Made by a program: the position numbers and the translations under genes
Notes under the pieces: generated by a model
What the model was told of the DNA's origin: nothing
The model's database searches: none
The model's input: only the letters and a program-made list of their open reading frames with translations
Part shown: positions 17,801 through 25,382 of the stretch, one piece after another
Position numbering within the stretch: the first letter of the stretch is position 1
Layout: each line of letters opens with the position of its first letter
Origin: Streptomyces sp. WP-1
Lineage (GTDB): Bacteria; Actinomycetota; Actinomycetes; Streptomycetales; Streptomycetaceae
Direction of reading: 5' to 3'
NCBI RefSeq assembly: GCF_030450125.1
Contig: NZ_CP123923.1
Coordinates: 62,001 to 126,000, forward strand
Length of the DNA: 64,000 nucleotides

Positions 17801-18063
17801 CCGGCTCCCCGGACGCGTCCGGTGACGTCCTCGACCGGGTCGTCGGGGCTTGGCGCGACGTGCTGGACGTACCCGTGGCCCCGGACGACAACTTCTTCGA
17901 CCTCGGCGGCACCTCCCTGCTCGCGCTGCGGCTCAAAACGGCGCTGCGCGGCGCCGGACTGCCGGAACTGGCCCTGAAAGAGGTCATCCGCCATGCCACC
18001 CCGGCGGCCATGACGGCACTGCTGCGCGTCAGGGCCGGCACACGTCCGGAGAGCACCGGATGA
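14878..18063 (+). CDS. NRPS module C-A-PCP, threonine-like specificity
   Basis: A protein of 1061 residues; start GTG 14878 with GGAGG 7 bases upstream. Residues about 45-440 are a condensation domain: C2 RRHPALSSR, C3 SHLVVDD near 162 (canonical HHxxxDG; the catalytic second His is kept, the first His is Ser and Gly is Asp) and C5 GYFSNTVPVPV. Residues about 460-960 are an A domain with TSGSTGRPKG (616), NMYGITE (755) and NGKLD. By-eye pocket residues are D-F-W-S-V-G-M-V-H-K, close to the known threonine code DFWNIGMVHK. A PCP follows with FFDLGGTSLLAL (about 1007). It overlaps the next NRPS gene by four bases. Its upstream donor should be a carrier on another protein, perhaps the discrete PCP. 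Confidence 0.92.
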   Translation: MIDRSGGFVGPAPDDGAIDGGGPAAGARPAGAGWPLAPNQVGVHLADALAERPGLHTVVAAYRLTGTFDGELLAERFRALVRRHPALSSRLVDDGPALGMARSDTAPEWRDEILPPSAADDDGAARRLAECLRPIDTRNGPLMRGALLRRQDGSADLVLTASHLVVDDQAMETAVTEVLTGDTTRPPGDYPGWATAAAGAARRGAGRAAARRAELSALPLGSAAGWGCGDGDAADADGGQLPFTVPEDVWRELAGTARGLGISRYSALTAAAGLVLARNGGTDASLVGSFVTRRPAAQRHTIGYFSNTVPVPVRLAEDGTVAGYLRTCHRQCLAAYRDADLPLFDVLPTGHPSGAGPLTAAVAPLWTPPPLRLPGLTARPLPHPFAGAAKFPLLVYVDLAAEGAARGLLQFRHRWFSADQAALFTRQIVAVLREFAERPEARLASVTVLDEADRQRVLDAGRGAPLAPEERSVPALFTRRAGLSPDRIAVNDGRTALRYAEVEERSSTVARALAEAGVRAGDRVGVRMERSCDLIVALLGVLKTGAAYVPLDPSYPEARLALVIGDADVRVVVGDADSRPADLPEHIDWLPVHTRPRDPARPLPAVDPDLPCYAIHTSGSTGRPKGVLVTHRNVTSLLNATRDGFGLGPDDVWSLFHSFAFDFSAWEIWVCLLTGGRLVVVPRAVSRNPEEFHQLLEDEEVTVLSQTPTAFGLLLATDRLARGRLSVRLVVFGGEPLDTRTLSPWFARYPRVRVENMYGITETTVHSTTHTVTPEDARTGSRVVGRPLPGWELYVLDARGRPVAPGVAGELHVGGAGVALGYLDRPELTAERFTADRHPRVPGGRLYRSGDQGRLLPGGELEHLGRLDDQVKVRGFRIELGEVRDVLLRDPSVTSAAVVVHGAGTAEARLDAYVVLTAGGSTDGLLRRAAARLPEYMVPQTVTALTTLPVTANGKLDTALLPAPEPDADAPAGPAGSPDASGDVLDRVVGAWRDVLDVPVAPDDNFFDLGGTSLLALRLKTALRGAGLPELALKEVIRHATPAAMTALLRVRAGTRPESTG

Positions 18064-21000
18064 GCCGCGCCGACACCCGCCCGGCCACCCCCGGACAGCT
18101 GCGGTTCTACCTGCTGGACCAGCAGGACGGCGGCGCCGCCCGCACCCTCGTCAAGCGGATCACCGCGGAAGGTGCGGCCGATCCAGGGCGGCTCCGGGAC
18201 GCGCTGCGCGCGGTGGTCACGGCCCATCCGGCGCTGCGCACCTCGCTGCACCTCGACCCCGAGGGGCTGCGCCGGCGGGTGCACGACCCCGAAACCGTGG
18301 ACATGGTGATCCGGACGACCCCGGACCCGGACGCGCTGGTGGCGGCGGAGTCCGCGGCGCTGGCGGTACCGTTCGAACACGGCGGCGGCCCGTTGTGCCG
18401 GATCAGGGCGCTGGTCGGCCCGCGGCGCACCCACTGTCTGATCGCCGTGCACCACGCGGTCTTCGACGACGACTCCACGGCCCTGCTGCTGTCGGCGCTC
18501 ACCGGCGCCTACGCCGGCCCCGCCACGACCGGACCGGCCGTCGGCACCCTGGACGACGACGAGCCGGCGCCACCGGCGGACGGAGAACGACTGTGCGCCT
18601 TCTGGCGGCGGTACCTGGAGGGCTGCCCGCAGCGGACCGAACTGCCCTGGGCGCGGCCCGCGGCCGGCCGGCGCAAGCGGACCGTCGTCCGGGACCTGCC
18701 GGCCGCGCTCCGCGACCGGCTGCGGCACCGCGCGCGGACCACCGGCGCCAGTCCGTTCGTCCAGTTCCTCGGCGCGGTGGGCGCGGTGACGGCCTGGTAC
18801 CTGGACCGGGACGACGTCGTCCTCGCGGTCCCGGTGAGCGGCCGCAGGGGCGGCGGCGACCGGCGCATCGACTGTCTCCAGAACACCGTCCCGGTCCGCG
18901 TCGGCCTGGCCGGGGCGGACACCTCGACGGTGGTGGACCGAACCATGGACGCCCTGTTCGACGCGCTCGACCACGCCGAACTGCCCTTCGAGGAGATCCT
19001 GTCCGGCGTGCGCGCCGTACGGGAGCCCGGCCGCAAGCCGCTCGCCCAGATCCTGTGCACCGAGACCGTCCCGGTGCCGGCGGTCGAGGCGGGCGGGCTG
19101 CGCTGGACGGTCGGCGAGACGGACACCGGGGAGGCGGAGTACGACTGCTGCCTCGCCCTGCGCCATCTGCCCGACGGCGGGATACGGCTGGAACTCGTCC
19201 ACCGCGAGGGCGCGTTGCCGCCGGAGCGGGCCCGCAACACCGTGGACCACGTGGTCCGTCTCCTGGAGCGGCTCACCGAGGACCCGGCGCGCCCGCTCGC
19301 CGCCGTCGACCTCCTCGGCGAGACGGAGAAGGCCGAACTGGCCGTCCTGGAGGGCGCCCCGCTGGACCCCGACCCGCGGCCGGTGCACGAACTCGTCCTG
19401 CGGCACGCCCGTACGATTCCGGAGGCCGCCGCCGTCACCGACGGGGGCCGGGTGCTCTCCTACGCCGCCCTGGAGCGGCGGGCGGGCGCGGTGGCTCGGG
19501 CGCTCATGGGGCGGGGGGTGCGGCCCGGAGACCGGGTGGGTATCTGCCTGCCGAGGGGCACGGACCTGGTGGTGGCCGTGCTCGCCGTCTGGCGGGCGGG
19601 CGCGGTGTACGTGCCACTGGATCCCGAGTACCCGGCCGAGCGGCTGCGGTTCATCGTGGCGGACACCGCCCCGGCCGTCGTCCTGGGCGACCGGGCCCTG
19701 CCGGGGGCGCTGCGGGACACGCCCGGCGTCCTGCCTCTGGACATGGCCGACGTCGGGCCTGCCGTACCGGCGGACGGCGAGGCGGGCGATGCCGCGCCGG
19801 CGGACCCGGCCGGTCGCGCGTACATCCTGCACACCTCCGGCTCGACCGGCCGGCCCAAGGGCGTCGTGGTGGGACACGCCCGGCTGACCGCGCTCTTCGA
19901 CGCGTGCGACCGGGCCCTGCCCGGGGCGCCGTTGACCGTCGCGGGCACCAGCCTGTCCTTCGACATCAGCGTCCTGGAACTGCTGTGGCCGCTCACCCGG
20001 GGCCGCACCGTCCTGGTGACCGGGCACCGGCAGGCGGCCGAGCAGGACGTGCCGGCCGGATCGCTGTACCAGTGCACGCCCACCATCGCCCGGCTGCTGC
20101 TCGCCGACCCGGCGGGCCGCGCCCTGCTGGGCCGGCTGGGCGCCCTGCTGGTGGGCGGCGAGCCCCTCGCCCGCGATCTGGCGCAGGAGTTGACGGCGAC
20201 CGTCCCGGGGCCGGTCGTCAACTGCTACGGCCCCACCGAGACCACCGTGTGGTCCACCACCTGGCGGGTCTCCCGGGGCGCCGCCGTCCGGATCGGGCTG
20301 CCGCTGCCGGGCGAGTCCTGCCAGGTGCTGGACGGGCTGGGCCGGCGGCTGCCCCCGGGCTGCCCCGGCCGGCTGGTCATCGGCGGCCTGGGGGTCGCCG
20401 AGGGGTACTGGCACCGCCCGGAGCTGACCGCCGAGCGGTTCGTGGCGCTCGGCGGGGGCCGCGGACGCGGCTACGACACCGGGGACCTGGTCGTCCTCGA
20501 CGGCCCGGAGGGGCTGCGGTTCCTCGGCCGCCGGGACGGACAGTGCAAGATCCTCGGCCAGCGGATCGAGGTGGAGGAGGTGGAGGCCACCCTGCGCGCG
20601 GGCGGCGCGCCGCAGGTCGCCGTGGCCCCGAACGCCGACTCCACCCACCTGGTGGCTTTCCTGCCGGACGGCGTCGCGGCGGACGGGACGCCCCGCCCGG
20701 CGGCCCCCGGCCCGCTGCGGGAGCTGCGCGCCCACGCCGAGGCCTGGCTCCCCGCGGCCGCGGTCCCCGGCGCATGGCTGCGCGTCCCCGCGCTGCCGCA
20801 ACTGCCCAACGGCAAACTCGACCGCGACACCCTGGCGCGCTGGGCGGCCGACCGGCGGCCGGCCGCGACCACCGGGCCGCCCCCGGCGGACGGGTCCACC
20901 GCGGCGCGCCTGTGCCAGGTGTGGGAGACCGTCCTCGGTCGTCCCGTGCGGGACCACGACGCGACCTTCTTCGAGCTCGGCGGGACCTCGCACGGGGTGC

Positions 21001-21209
21001 TGCGGGTGCTGGCGGCGCTGCGCACCGCCCATCCCCAGCTAACGGCGGCCGAGTTGTTCCGCCACACCACCGTGCGCGCCCTCGCGGCACACCTCGACGG
21101 CGCCGCCGTCGCCGACGGACCCGCGGCGCAAGGCGCGGCCCGGGGCCGCGACCGCTCCCGCGCCCTCAGCGGCTGGCGCGCCGGCCGGCGGCCCTCATCG
21201 ACCCTCTAG
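18060..21209 (+). CDS. NRPS module C-A-PCP, glycine-like specificity
   Basis: A protein of 1049 residues, starting at ATG 18060 inside the previous stop (ATGA). The condensation domain has HHAVFDDDS near 130 (both histidines and Asp kept, Gly replaced by Asp) and LQNTVPVRV. The A domain has HTSGSTGRPKG (about 590), CYGPTE (about 720), YDTGD and NGKLDRD. By-eye pocket residues are D-I-L-Q-L-G-C-V-W-K, eight of ten matching the glycine code DILQLGLIWK. The PCP site is FFELGGTSHGVL (about 975). The C-terminal tail is short, basic and low-complexity (GRDRSRALSGWRAGRR) and could be a docking segment for the PKS. The next gene begins 25 bases downstream. Confidence 0.92.
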   Translation: MSRADTRPATPGQLRFYLLDQQDGGAARTLVKRITAEGAADPGRLRDALRAVVTAHPALRTSLHLDPEGLRRRVHDPETVDMVIRTTPDPDALVAAESAALAVPFEHGGGPLCRIRALVGPRRTHCLIAVHHAVFDDDSTALLLSALTGAYAGPATTGPAVGTLDDDEPAPPADGERLCAFWRRYLEGCPQRTELPWARPAAGRRKRTVVRDLPAALRDRLRHRARTTGASPFVQFLGAVGAVTAWYLDRDDVVLAVPVSGRRGGGDRRIDCLQNTVPVRVGLAGADTSTVVDRTMDALFDALDHAELPFEEILSGVRAVREPGRKPLAQILCTETVPVPAVEAGGLRWTVGETDTGEAEYDCCLALRHLPDGGIRLELVHREGALPPERARNTVDHVVRLLERLTEDPARPLAAVDLLGETEKAELAVLEGAPLDPDPRPVHELVLRHARTIPEAAAVTDGGRVLSYAALERRAGAVARALMGRGVRPGDRVGICLPRGTDLVVAVLAVWRAGAVYVPLDPEYPAERLRFIVADTAPAVVLGDRALPGALRDTPGVLPLDMADVGPAVPADGEAGDAAPADPAGRAYILHTSGSTGRPKGVVVGHARLTALFDACDRALPGAPLTVAGTSLSFDISVLELLWPLTRGRTVLVTGHRQAAEQDVPAGSLYQCTPTIARLLLADPAGRALLGRLGALLVGGEPLARDLAQELTATVPGPVVNCYGPTETTVWSTTWRVSRGAAVRIGLPLPGESCQVLDGLGRRLPPGCPGRLVIGGLGVAEGYWHRPELTAERFVALGGGRGRGYDTGDLVVLDGPEGLRFLGRRDGQCKILGQRIEVEEVEATLRAGGAPQVAVAPNADSTHLVAFLPDGVAADGTPRPAAPGPLRELRAHAEAWLPAAAVPGAWLRVPALPQLPNGKLDRDTLARWAADRRPAATTGPPPADGSTAARLCQVWETVLGRPVRDHDATFFELGGTSHGVLRVLAALRTAHPQLTAAELFRHTTVRALAAHLDGAAVADGPAAQGAARGRDRSRALSGWRAGRRPSSTL

Positions 21210-21234
21210 GTACCAGGAATCGAGGCGGACGCAG

Positions 21235-24200
21235 ATGCAGGCACCCGAGAACGCGGTGGCGGTGATCGGAGTGGCCCTCCGAGTGCCCGGAGCCGCCGAC
21301 CCGGACACCTTCTGGGCCGACGTGGTCCGCGGGCACGTCGCACTGCCGGGGGCGCTGCCCGACGGCACCCTGGGCGTCGGCGGGATCGACCGCGTCGACC
21401 GGTTCGACGCGGAGCTGTTCGGCGTGAGCCCGACCCAGGCCGCGGTGACCGACCCCCAGCAGCGGATCATCACCGAGGTCGCCTGGCAGGCGCTGGAGGA
21501 CGCGGGCGTCGACACCGAGCGCGACCCGGGCCGGGTGGGAGTCTTCCTCGGCTGCGGCGACAGCGGCTACCGGCACCGCTATGTCGACGCCGACCCCACG
21601 CTGGTGCGGGCCGCGGGCCGCCAGCAGATCTCCCTCGGCAACGACAAGGACTACCTGGCGACCTCCCTCGCGTTCCGGCTGGGCCTCACCGGCCCGGCGC
21701 TCACCGTGCAGACCGCCTGCTCCACCTCGCTGGTCGCCGTCCACGTGGCCCTGCGCAGCCTGCTCACCTACGAGTGCGACCTCGCGATCGCGGGCGGGGT
21801 CACCGTCCAACTGCCGCCGGGCGCGGGCTACACCTACCAGGAGGGCGACGTGCTGTCCCCCGACGGCCGCTGCCGGCCCTTCACCCGGGGCAGCGGGGGC
21901 ACCGTGCCCGCCAGCGGCGCCGGGGTGGTGGTGCTGCGCCGGGCCGAGGAGGCCGGGCGCGGCGCCCGTGCGGTGCTGCTGGGCAGCGCGGTCAACAACG
22001 ACGGCGCCGACCGGATGAGCCTCGTCGCGCCCAGCCCCCGGGGCCAGGCGGCGGTGCTGGAGGAGGCGCTGGCGGTGGCCGGGCGCAAACCTGCGGACAT
22101 CGGCTTCATCGAGACGCACGGCACCGCGACCGAACTCGGCGACCAGGTCGAACTGGCGGCGCTGGCCCAGGCGTACGGCGGCGCGGCGGAGCCGTGCGCG
22201 CTCGGCGCGGTGAAGGCCGGCATCGGGCACACGGACACCGCCGCGGGCGTGGTCGGTCTGATCAAGGCGGTGCTCGCCGTCCAGCACGGGGTGATCCCGC
22301 CGATCCCCGCACAGCCCGGGGACGGCCCCGACGCGCCGCTGGGCGCGGACCGCTTCCACCTGCCGCGCGAGGCGATGCCCTGGCCCGACGGCCGCACCCG
22401 GTACGCGGCGGTCAGCTCCTTCGGGCTGGGCGGCACCAACGCCCATGTCGTCCTCGCCGAACCGGCCGTCGCCGCAGGGCCGCCGGAACCGCCCGCGGGC
22501 CCGCCCGGGCGCGGACCCGCGGTGCTCTCCGCCGCGAGCCCGGACGCGCTGGAGCGCACCGCGGCCGGGCTCGCCGCCGCGGCGCGCGAGGGTACCCTGC
22601 CGGTGGACGACGTCCTCGGCACGCTCTGGCACGGTCGGCGGCGACTGCCGTACCGCTGGGCCTGCCCGATCGAGGCGGCGGACGAGGCAGCGGCGCGCGC
22701 CGCGCTGGCGGACGCGCTGGAGTCGGCGGCGGCCCAGGCGAAGGCGGTGCCCGAGCCGACCGTGGCCGTGCTGTTGCCGGGCCAGGGGGTGGCCCTGGCC
22801 GGTACCGGGCGCGGACTGCTCGCGGCCGACGAGGGGTTCGCCCGGGAGTGGGCCGGCACCCGGGCCCTCGTCCGCGCGTGTGACGGGCCGGACCTGGAGG
22901 GCTGCTGGACCTGGCCGGACGACGATCCGCGCTGGCTGCGCACCGATGTCGTCCAGCCACTGCTGTTCAGCGTGGAACTCGCCCTGCTGCACGGGCTGCG
23001 GCGGCACGGTGTCACCCCCTCGGTCCTCCTCGGCCACAGCGTCGGGGAACTGGTCGCCGCCACCTGGGCGGGTGTGTTCTCCGAGGCGGACGGGGCGCGG
23101 GCGGTGGTCGAACGCGGCCGGCTGATGAGCCGCGCGCCGGCCGGTGCGATGGCCGCCGTGCTGACCGGGGAGAACACGGCGCGGGAGCTGGCGGCGGGGC
23201 TGCCGGTGGACGTCTGCGCGGTGAACTCGCCCGACACCGTGGTCCTCGGCGGGGCGGCGGAGCATCTGGCGGAGGTGGAACGCCGGTGCGCCGCCGCGGG
23301 GGTGAAGGTGCGCCGGCTGGCCACCGCGCACGCCTTCCACTCCCGGTCCATGGCCGAGGCCGCCGAGGCGTTCACCGAGGTGGTGGGCGGCCTCTCCCTG
23401 CACGCGCCGCGCGAGCCGGTGCTGTCCAACGTCACCGGGGCGCCGCTGGACGCGGCGCAGGCCACCGACCCGGCCTACTGGGGCCGTCAGCTGGGCACCA
23501 CCGTCCGCTTCGCCCAGGGGGTGCAGGTGCTGCTCGACGCGGCGCCCCACGTGGTGCTGGAGGCCGGGCCGGGGCGGACGTTCGCCTCGCAGCTGCGGCG
23601 CGCCACCCGGGGCGCGGAGCACCGTCCCGTCATCGCCGAGCTCCTCGGCGACGGGAAGCGCGACGAGGCGACGGTACATCTGGCCGCGCTCGGCGCCGCG
23701 TGGACGGCGGGCTGCGCGACCGGCGACCTCGTCGCCCCGCCGGCCGCCCCGGCCCGGGTGCCCGGGTACGCGTTCGCCGACACCCGCCACTGGCCGGCCG
23801 CCGGTCCGGACGGCACGCCCGCGCAGGATGCGGCCTCGGGGGGCGCGCCCTCGCGGGGGGCGGCCGCGACGGGCGTCCCCGAGACGGTGCCGGCCCGCTC
23901 GGGGCAGGACGAGCCGGGTGCCGGAGACGCGCCCGACGACGCGGGGACGCGGTCCCTGCTGGCCGCCCTGTGGCAGGAGTCGTTCGGCGGCCCGGCGATC
24001 CGCCCGCAGGACAACTTCTTCGAACTGGGCGGCACTTCGCTCCAGGCGGCGCAGCTGATCTCCGTCGTCAACGACCAGTTGCTGGTCGAGGTGCGTCTTC
24101 AGGACCTGTACGAGCACTCCACGTTCGGCGACTTCGCGGCACGGGTGGACGAGATCCTCGGCGAACGCGACGACGCCGAACTGCTGGCGCTGCTGGCCGA

Positions 24201-24240
24201 GATCGAGGGGCAGGGCGAAGAAGAGGAGGGACAGGCGTGA
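21235..24240 (+). CDS. Type I PKS module KS-AT-ACP, malonyl-specific
   Basis: A protein of 1001 residues. The ketosynthase (about 8-425) has the active Cys in TACSTSL (161) and histidines in ETHGTATELGD and IGHTDTAAG. The acyltransferase (about 525-810) has GHSVGE (about 600) and AHAFHS (about 699); HAFH marks malonyl-CoA, not methylmalonyl-CoA. The ACP site is FFELGGTSLQAA (about 932). There is no KR, DH, ER or methyltransferase, so it should leave a beta-keto group after extending the aminoacyl chain from the preceding NRPS. The C-terminus ends in DDAELLALLAEIEG followed by a glutamate run, a short linear docking motif type. It overlaps the next gene (GTGA). Confidence 0.92.
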   Translation: MQAPENAVAVIGVALRVPGAADPDTFWADVVRGHVALPGALPDGTLGVGGIDRVDRFDAELFGVSPTQAAVTDPQQRIITEVAWQALEDAGVDTERDPGRVGVFLGCGDSGYRHRYVDADPTLVRAAGRQQISLGNDKDYLATSLAFRLGLTGPALTVQTACSTSLVAVHVALRSLLTYECDLAIAGGVTVQLPPGAGYTYQEGDVLSPDGRCRPFTRGSGGTVPASGAGVVVLRRAEEAGRGARAVLLGSAVNNDGADRMSLVAPSPRGQAAVLEEALAVAGRKPADIGFIETHGTATELGDQVELAALAQAYGGAAEPCALGAVKAGIGHTDTAAGVVGLIKAVLAVQHGVIPPIPAQPGDGPDAPLGADRFHLPREAMPWPDGRTRYAAVSSFGLGGTNAHVVLAEPAVAAGPPEPPAGPPGRGPAVLSAASPDALERTAAGLAAAAREGTLPVDDVLGTLWHGRRRLPYRWACPIEAADEAAARAALADALESAAAQAKAVPEPTVAVLLPGQGVALAGTGRGLLAADEGFAREWAGTRALVRACDGPDLEGCWTWPDDDPRWLRTDVVQPLLFSVELALLHGLRRHGVTPSVLLGHSVGELVAATWAGVFSEADGARAVVERGRLMSRAPAGAMAAVLTGENTARELAAGLPVDVCAVNSPDTVVLGGAAEHLAEVERRCAAAGVKVRRLATAHAFHSRSMAEAAEAFTEVVGGLSLHAPREPVLSNVTGAPLDAAQATDPAYWGRQLGTTVRFAQGVQVLLDAAPHVVLEAGPGRTFASQLRRATRGAEHRPVIAELLGDGKRDEATVHLAALGAAWTAGCATGDLVAPPAAPARVPGYAFADTRHWPAAGPDGTPAQDAASGGAPSRGAAATGVPETVPARSGQDEPGAGDAPDDAGTRSLLAALWQESFGGPAIRPQDNFFELGGTSLQAAQLISVVNDQLLVEVRLQDLYEHSTFGDFAARVDEILGERDDAELLALLAEIEGQGEEEEGQA

Positions 24241-25382
24241 GCGGCATCGGCGAACGACTCGGACAGCTGAGCCCCGAGCAGCGCGCGGCCCTGCGGCTGC
24301 GGCTGCGCGAACGCGCCCGGCAGGTCCCGGCCGCCGACGGGCCGCCGGACGCGGTGCCGCGGGTCCGGCTCAGCCTGTACTTCTTCCCGCAGGCCCGCGC
24401 GCTCGCGGCCCCCGACTACTACGCCATGATGCTGCGGGCCTGCGAGTTCGCCGACGAGCGGGGATTCCACGCCGCGTGGTTCCCGGAGCGGCACTTCGTG
24501 GACTTCGGCGGCTCGCACCCCAACCCCTCCGTCCTCGCCGCCGCGGTGGCGGCCGTGACCCGGCGGCTGCGGCTGCGGGCCGGCAGCGTCGCCGCGCCGC
24601 TGCACCATCCGGTCCGCGTCGCCGAGGAGTGGGCGGTGGTGGACAACATCTCCGGCGGACGGGTGGGCGTCTCCTTCGCGAGCGGCTGGCACCCGGACGA
24701 CTTCGTGCTGGCCCGGGAACCGTACGACGAGCGCAAGGAGACGCTGATGCGCACCGTCGAACAGGTGCGGCGGCTGTGGGCGGGCGAGGAGCTGGCCTTC
24801 CCCGGCACCGCGGGCACGACGGCACGGGTGCTCACCCAGCCGCGCCCGGTGCAGCCCGAACTGCCGGTGTGGATCACCGCGGCCGGGCACCCGGAGACCT
24901 TCCGGGCCGCGGGCACCGCCGGGTACGGCGTGATGACCGCGCTGCTCGGCCAGACGCTGCCCCAGCTGAGGGAGAACGTGGCCCGGTACCGGGCCGCCTG
25001 GCGGGACGCCGGGCACGCCGGGCACGGTGACGTCGTGGTGATGACCCACGCGCACGTCAGCGACGAGCCCGACGTGGAGGACAGGCTGCGGCCCGCGCTG
25101 CACGACTACCTGTCCTCCTACCGGGCGCAGACCGGCGGCGGCGACGAACCCGTCCTGCTGGAGGCCGCTTTCCAGGACTACCTGGCAGGCCCCTCGCTCC
25201 TGGGCACACCGGCCAAGGCCGCCCGGGTGCTGGCCCGGCTCGCCGAGGCGGGCGCCGACGAGGTGGGCTGCCTCGTCGACTTCGGGCTGCCGGCCGGGGA
25301 CGTGCTGGCCGGCCTGCCCCGGCTGGCCGAGCTGCTGCCGGCCGACCGACCCACCACCGCCGATGCCGTCAGGAGCCAGTGA
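24237..25382 (+). CDS. Luciferase-like flavin monooxygenase acting with the assembly line
   Basis: A protein of 381 residues; GTG 24237 overlaps the PKS stop. Residues 1-25 (GERLGQLSPEQRAALRLRLR) resemble the docking or linker helix at the start of many condensation domains. Residues about 40-370 are a bacterial-luciferase (LLM) TIM barrel: FPERHF, HPNPSVLAAAVA, PLHHPVRVAEEWAVVD, VSFASGWHPDDF and GTPAKAARV. Such proteins occur as embedded or free FMNH2-dependent oxygenases of PKS/NRPS lines and usually hydroxylate the carrier-bound chain. Its position between PKS and the A-less NRPS, plus the docking-like leader, suggests it works on the beta-keto intermediate on the PKS ACP. Alpha-hydroxylation is the simplest guess, not shown. 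Confidence 0.85.
   Translation: MSGIGERLGQLSPEQRAALRLRLRERARQVPAADGPPDAVPRVRLSLYFFPQARALAAPDYYAMMLRACEFADERGFHAAWFPERHFVDFGGSHPNPSVLAAAVAAVTRRLRLRAGSVAAPLHHPVRVAEEWAVVDNISGGRVGVSFASGWHPDDFVLAREPYDERKETLMRTVEQVRRLWAGEELAFPGTAGTTARVLTQPRPVQPELPVWITAAGHPETFRAAGTAGYGVMTALLGQTLPQLRENVARYRAAWRDAGHAGHGDVVVMTHAHVSDEPDVEDRLRPALHDYLSSYRAQTGGGDEPVLLEAAFQDYLAGPSLLGTPAKAARVLARLAEAGADEVGCLVDFGLPAGDVLAGLPRLAELLPADRPTTADAVRSQ

Noticed and set aside
17613..21032. Long minus-strand frame opposite the second NRPS
   Set aside because: Same antisense-frame effect; no start signal and no recognisable domain.
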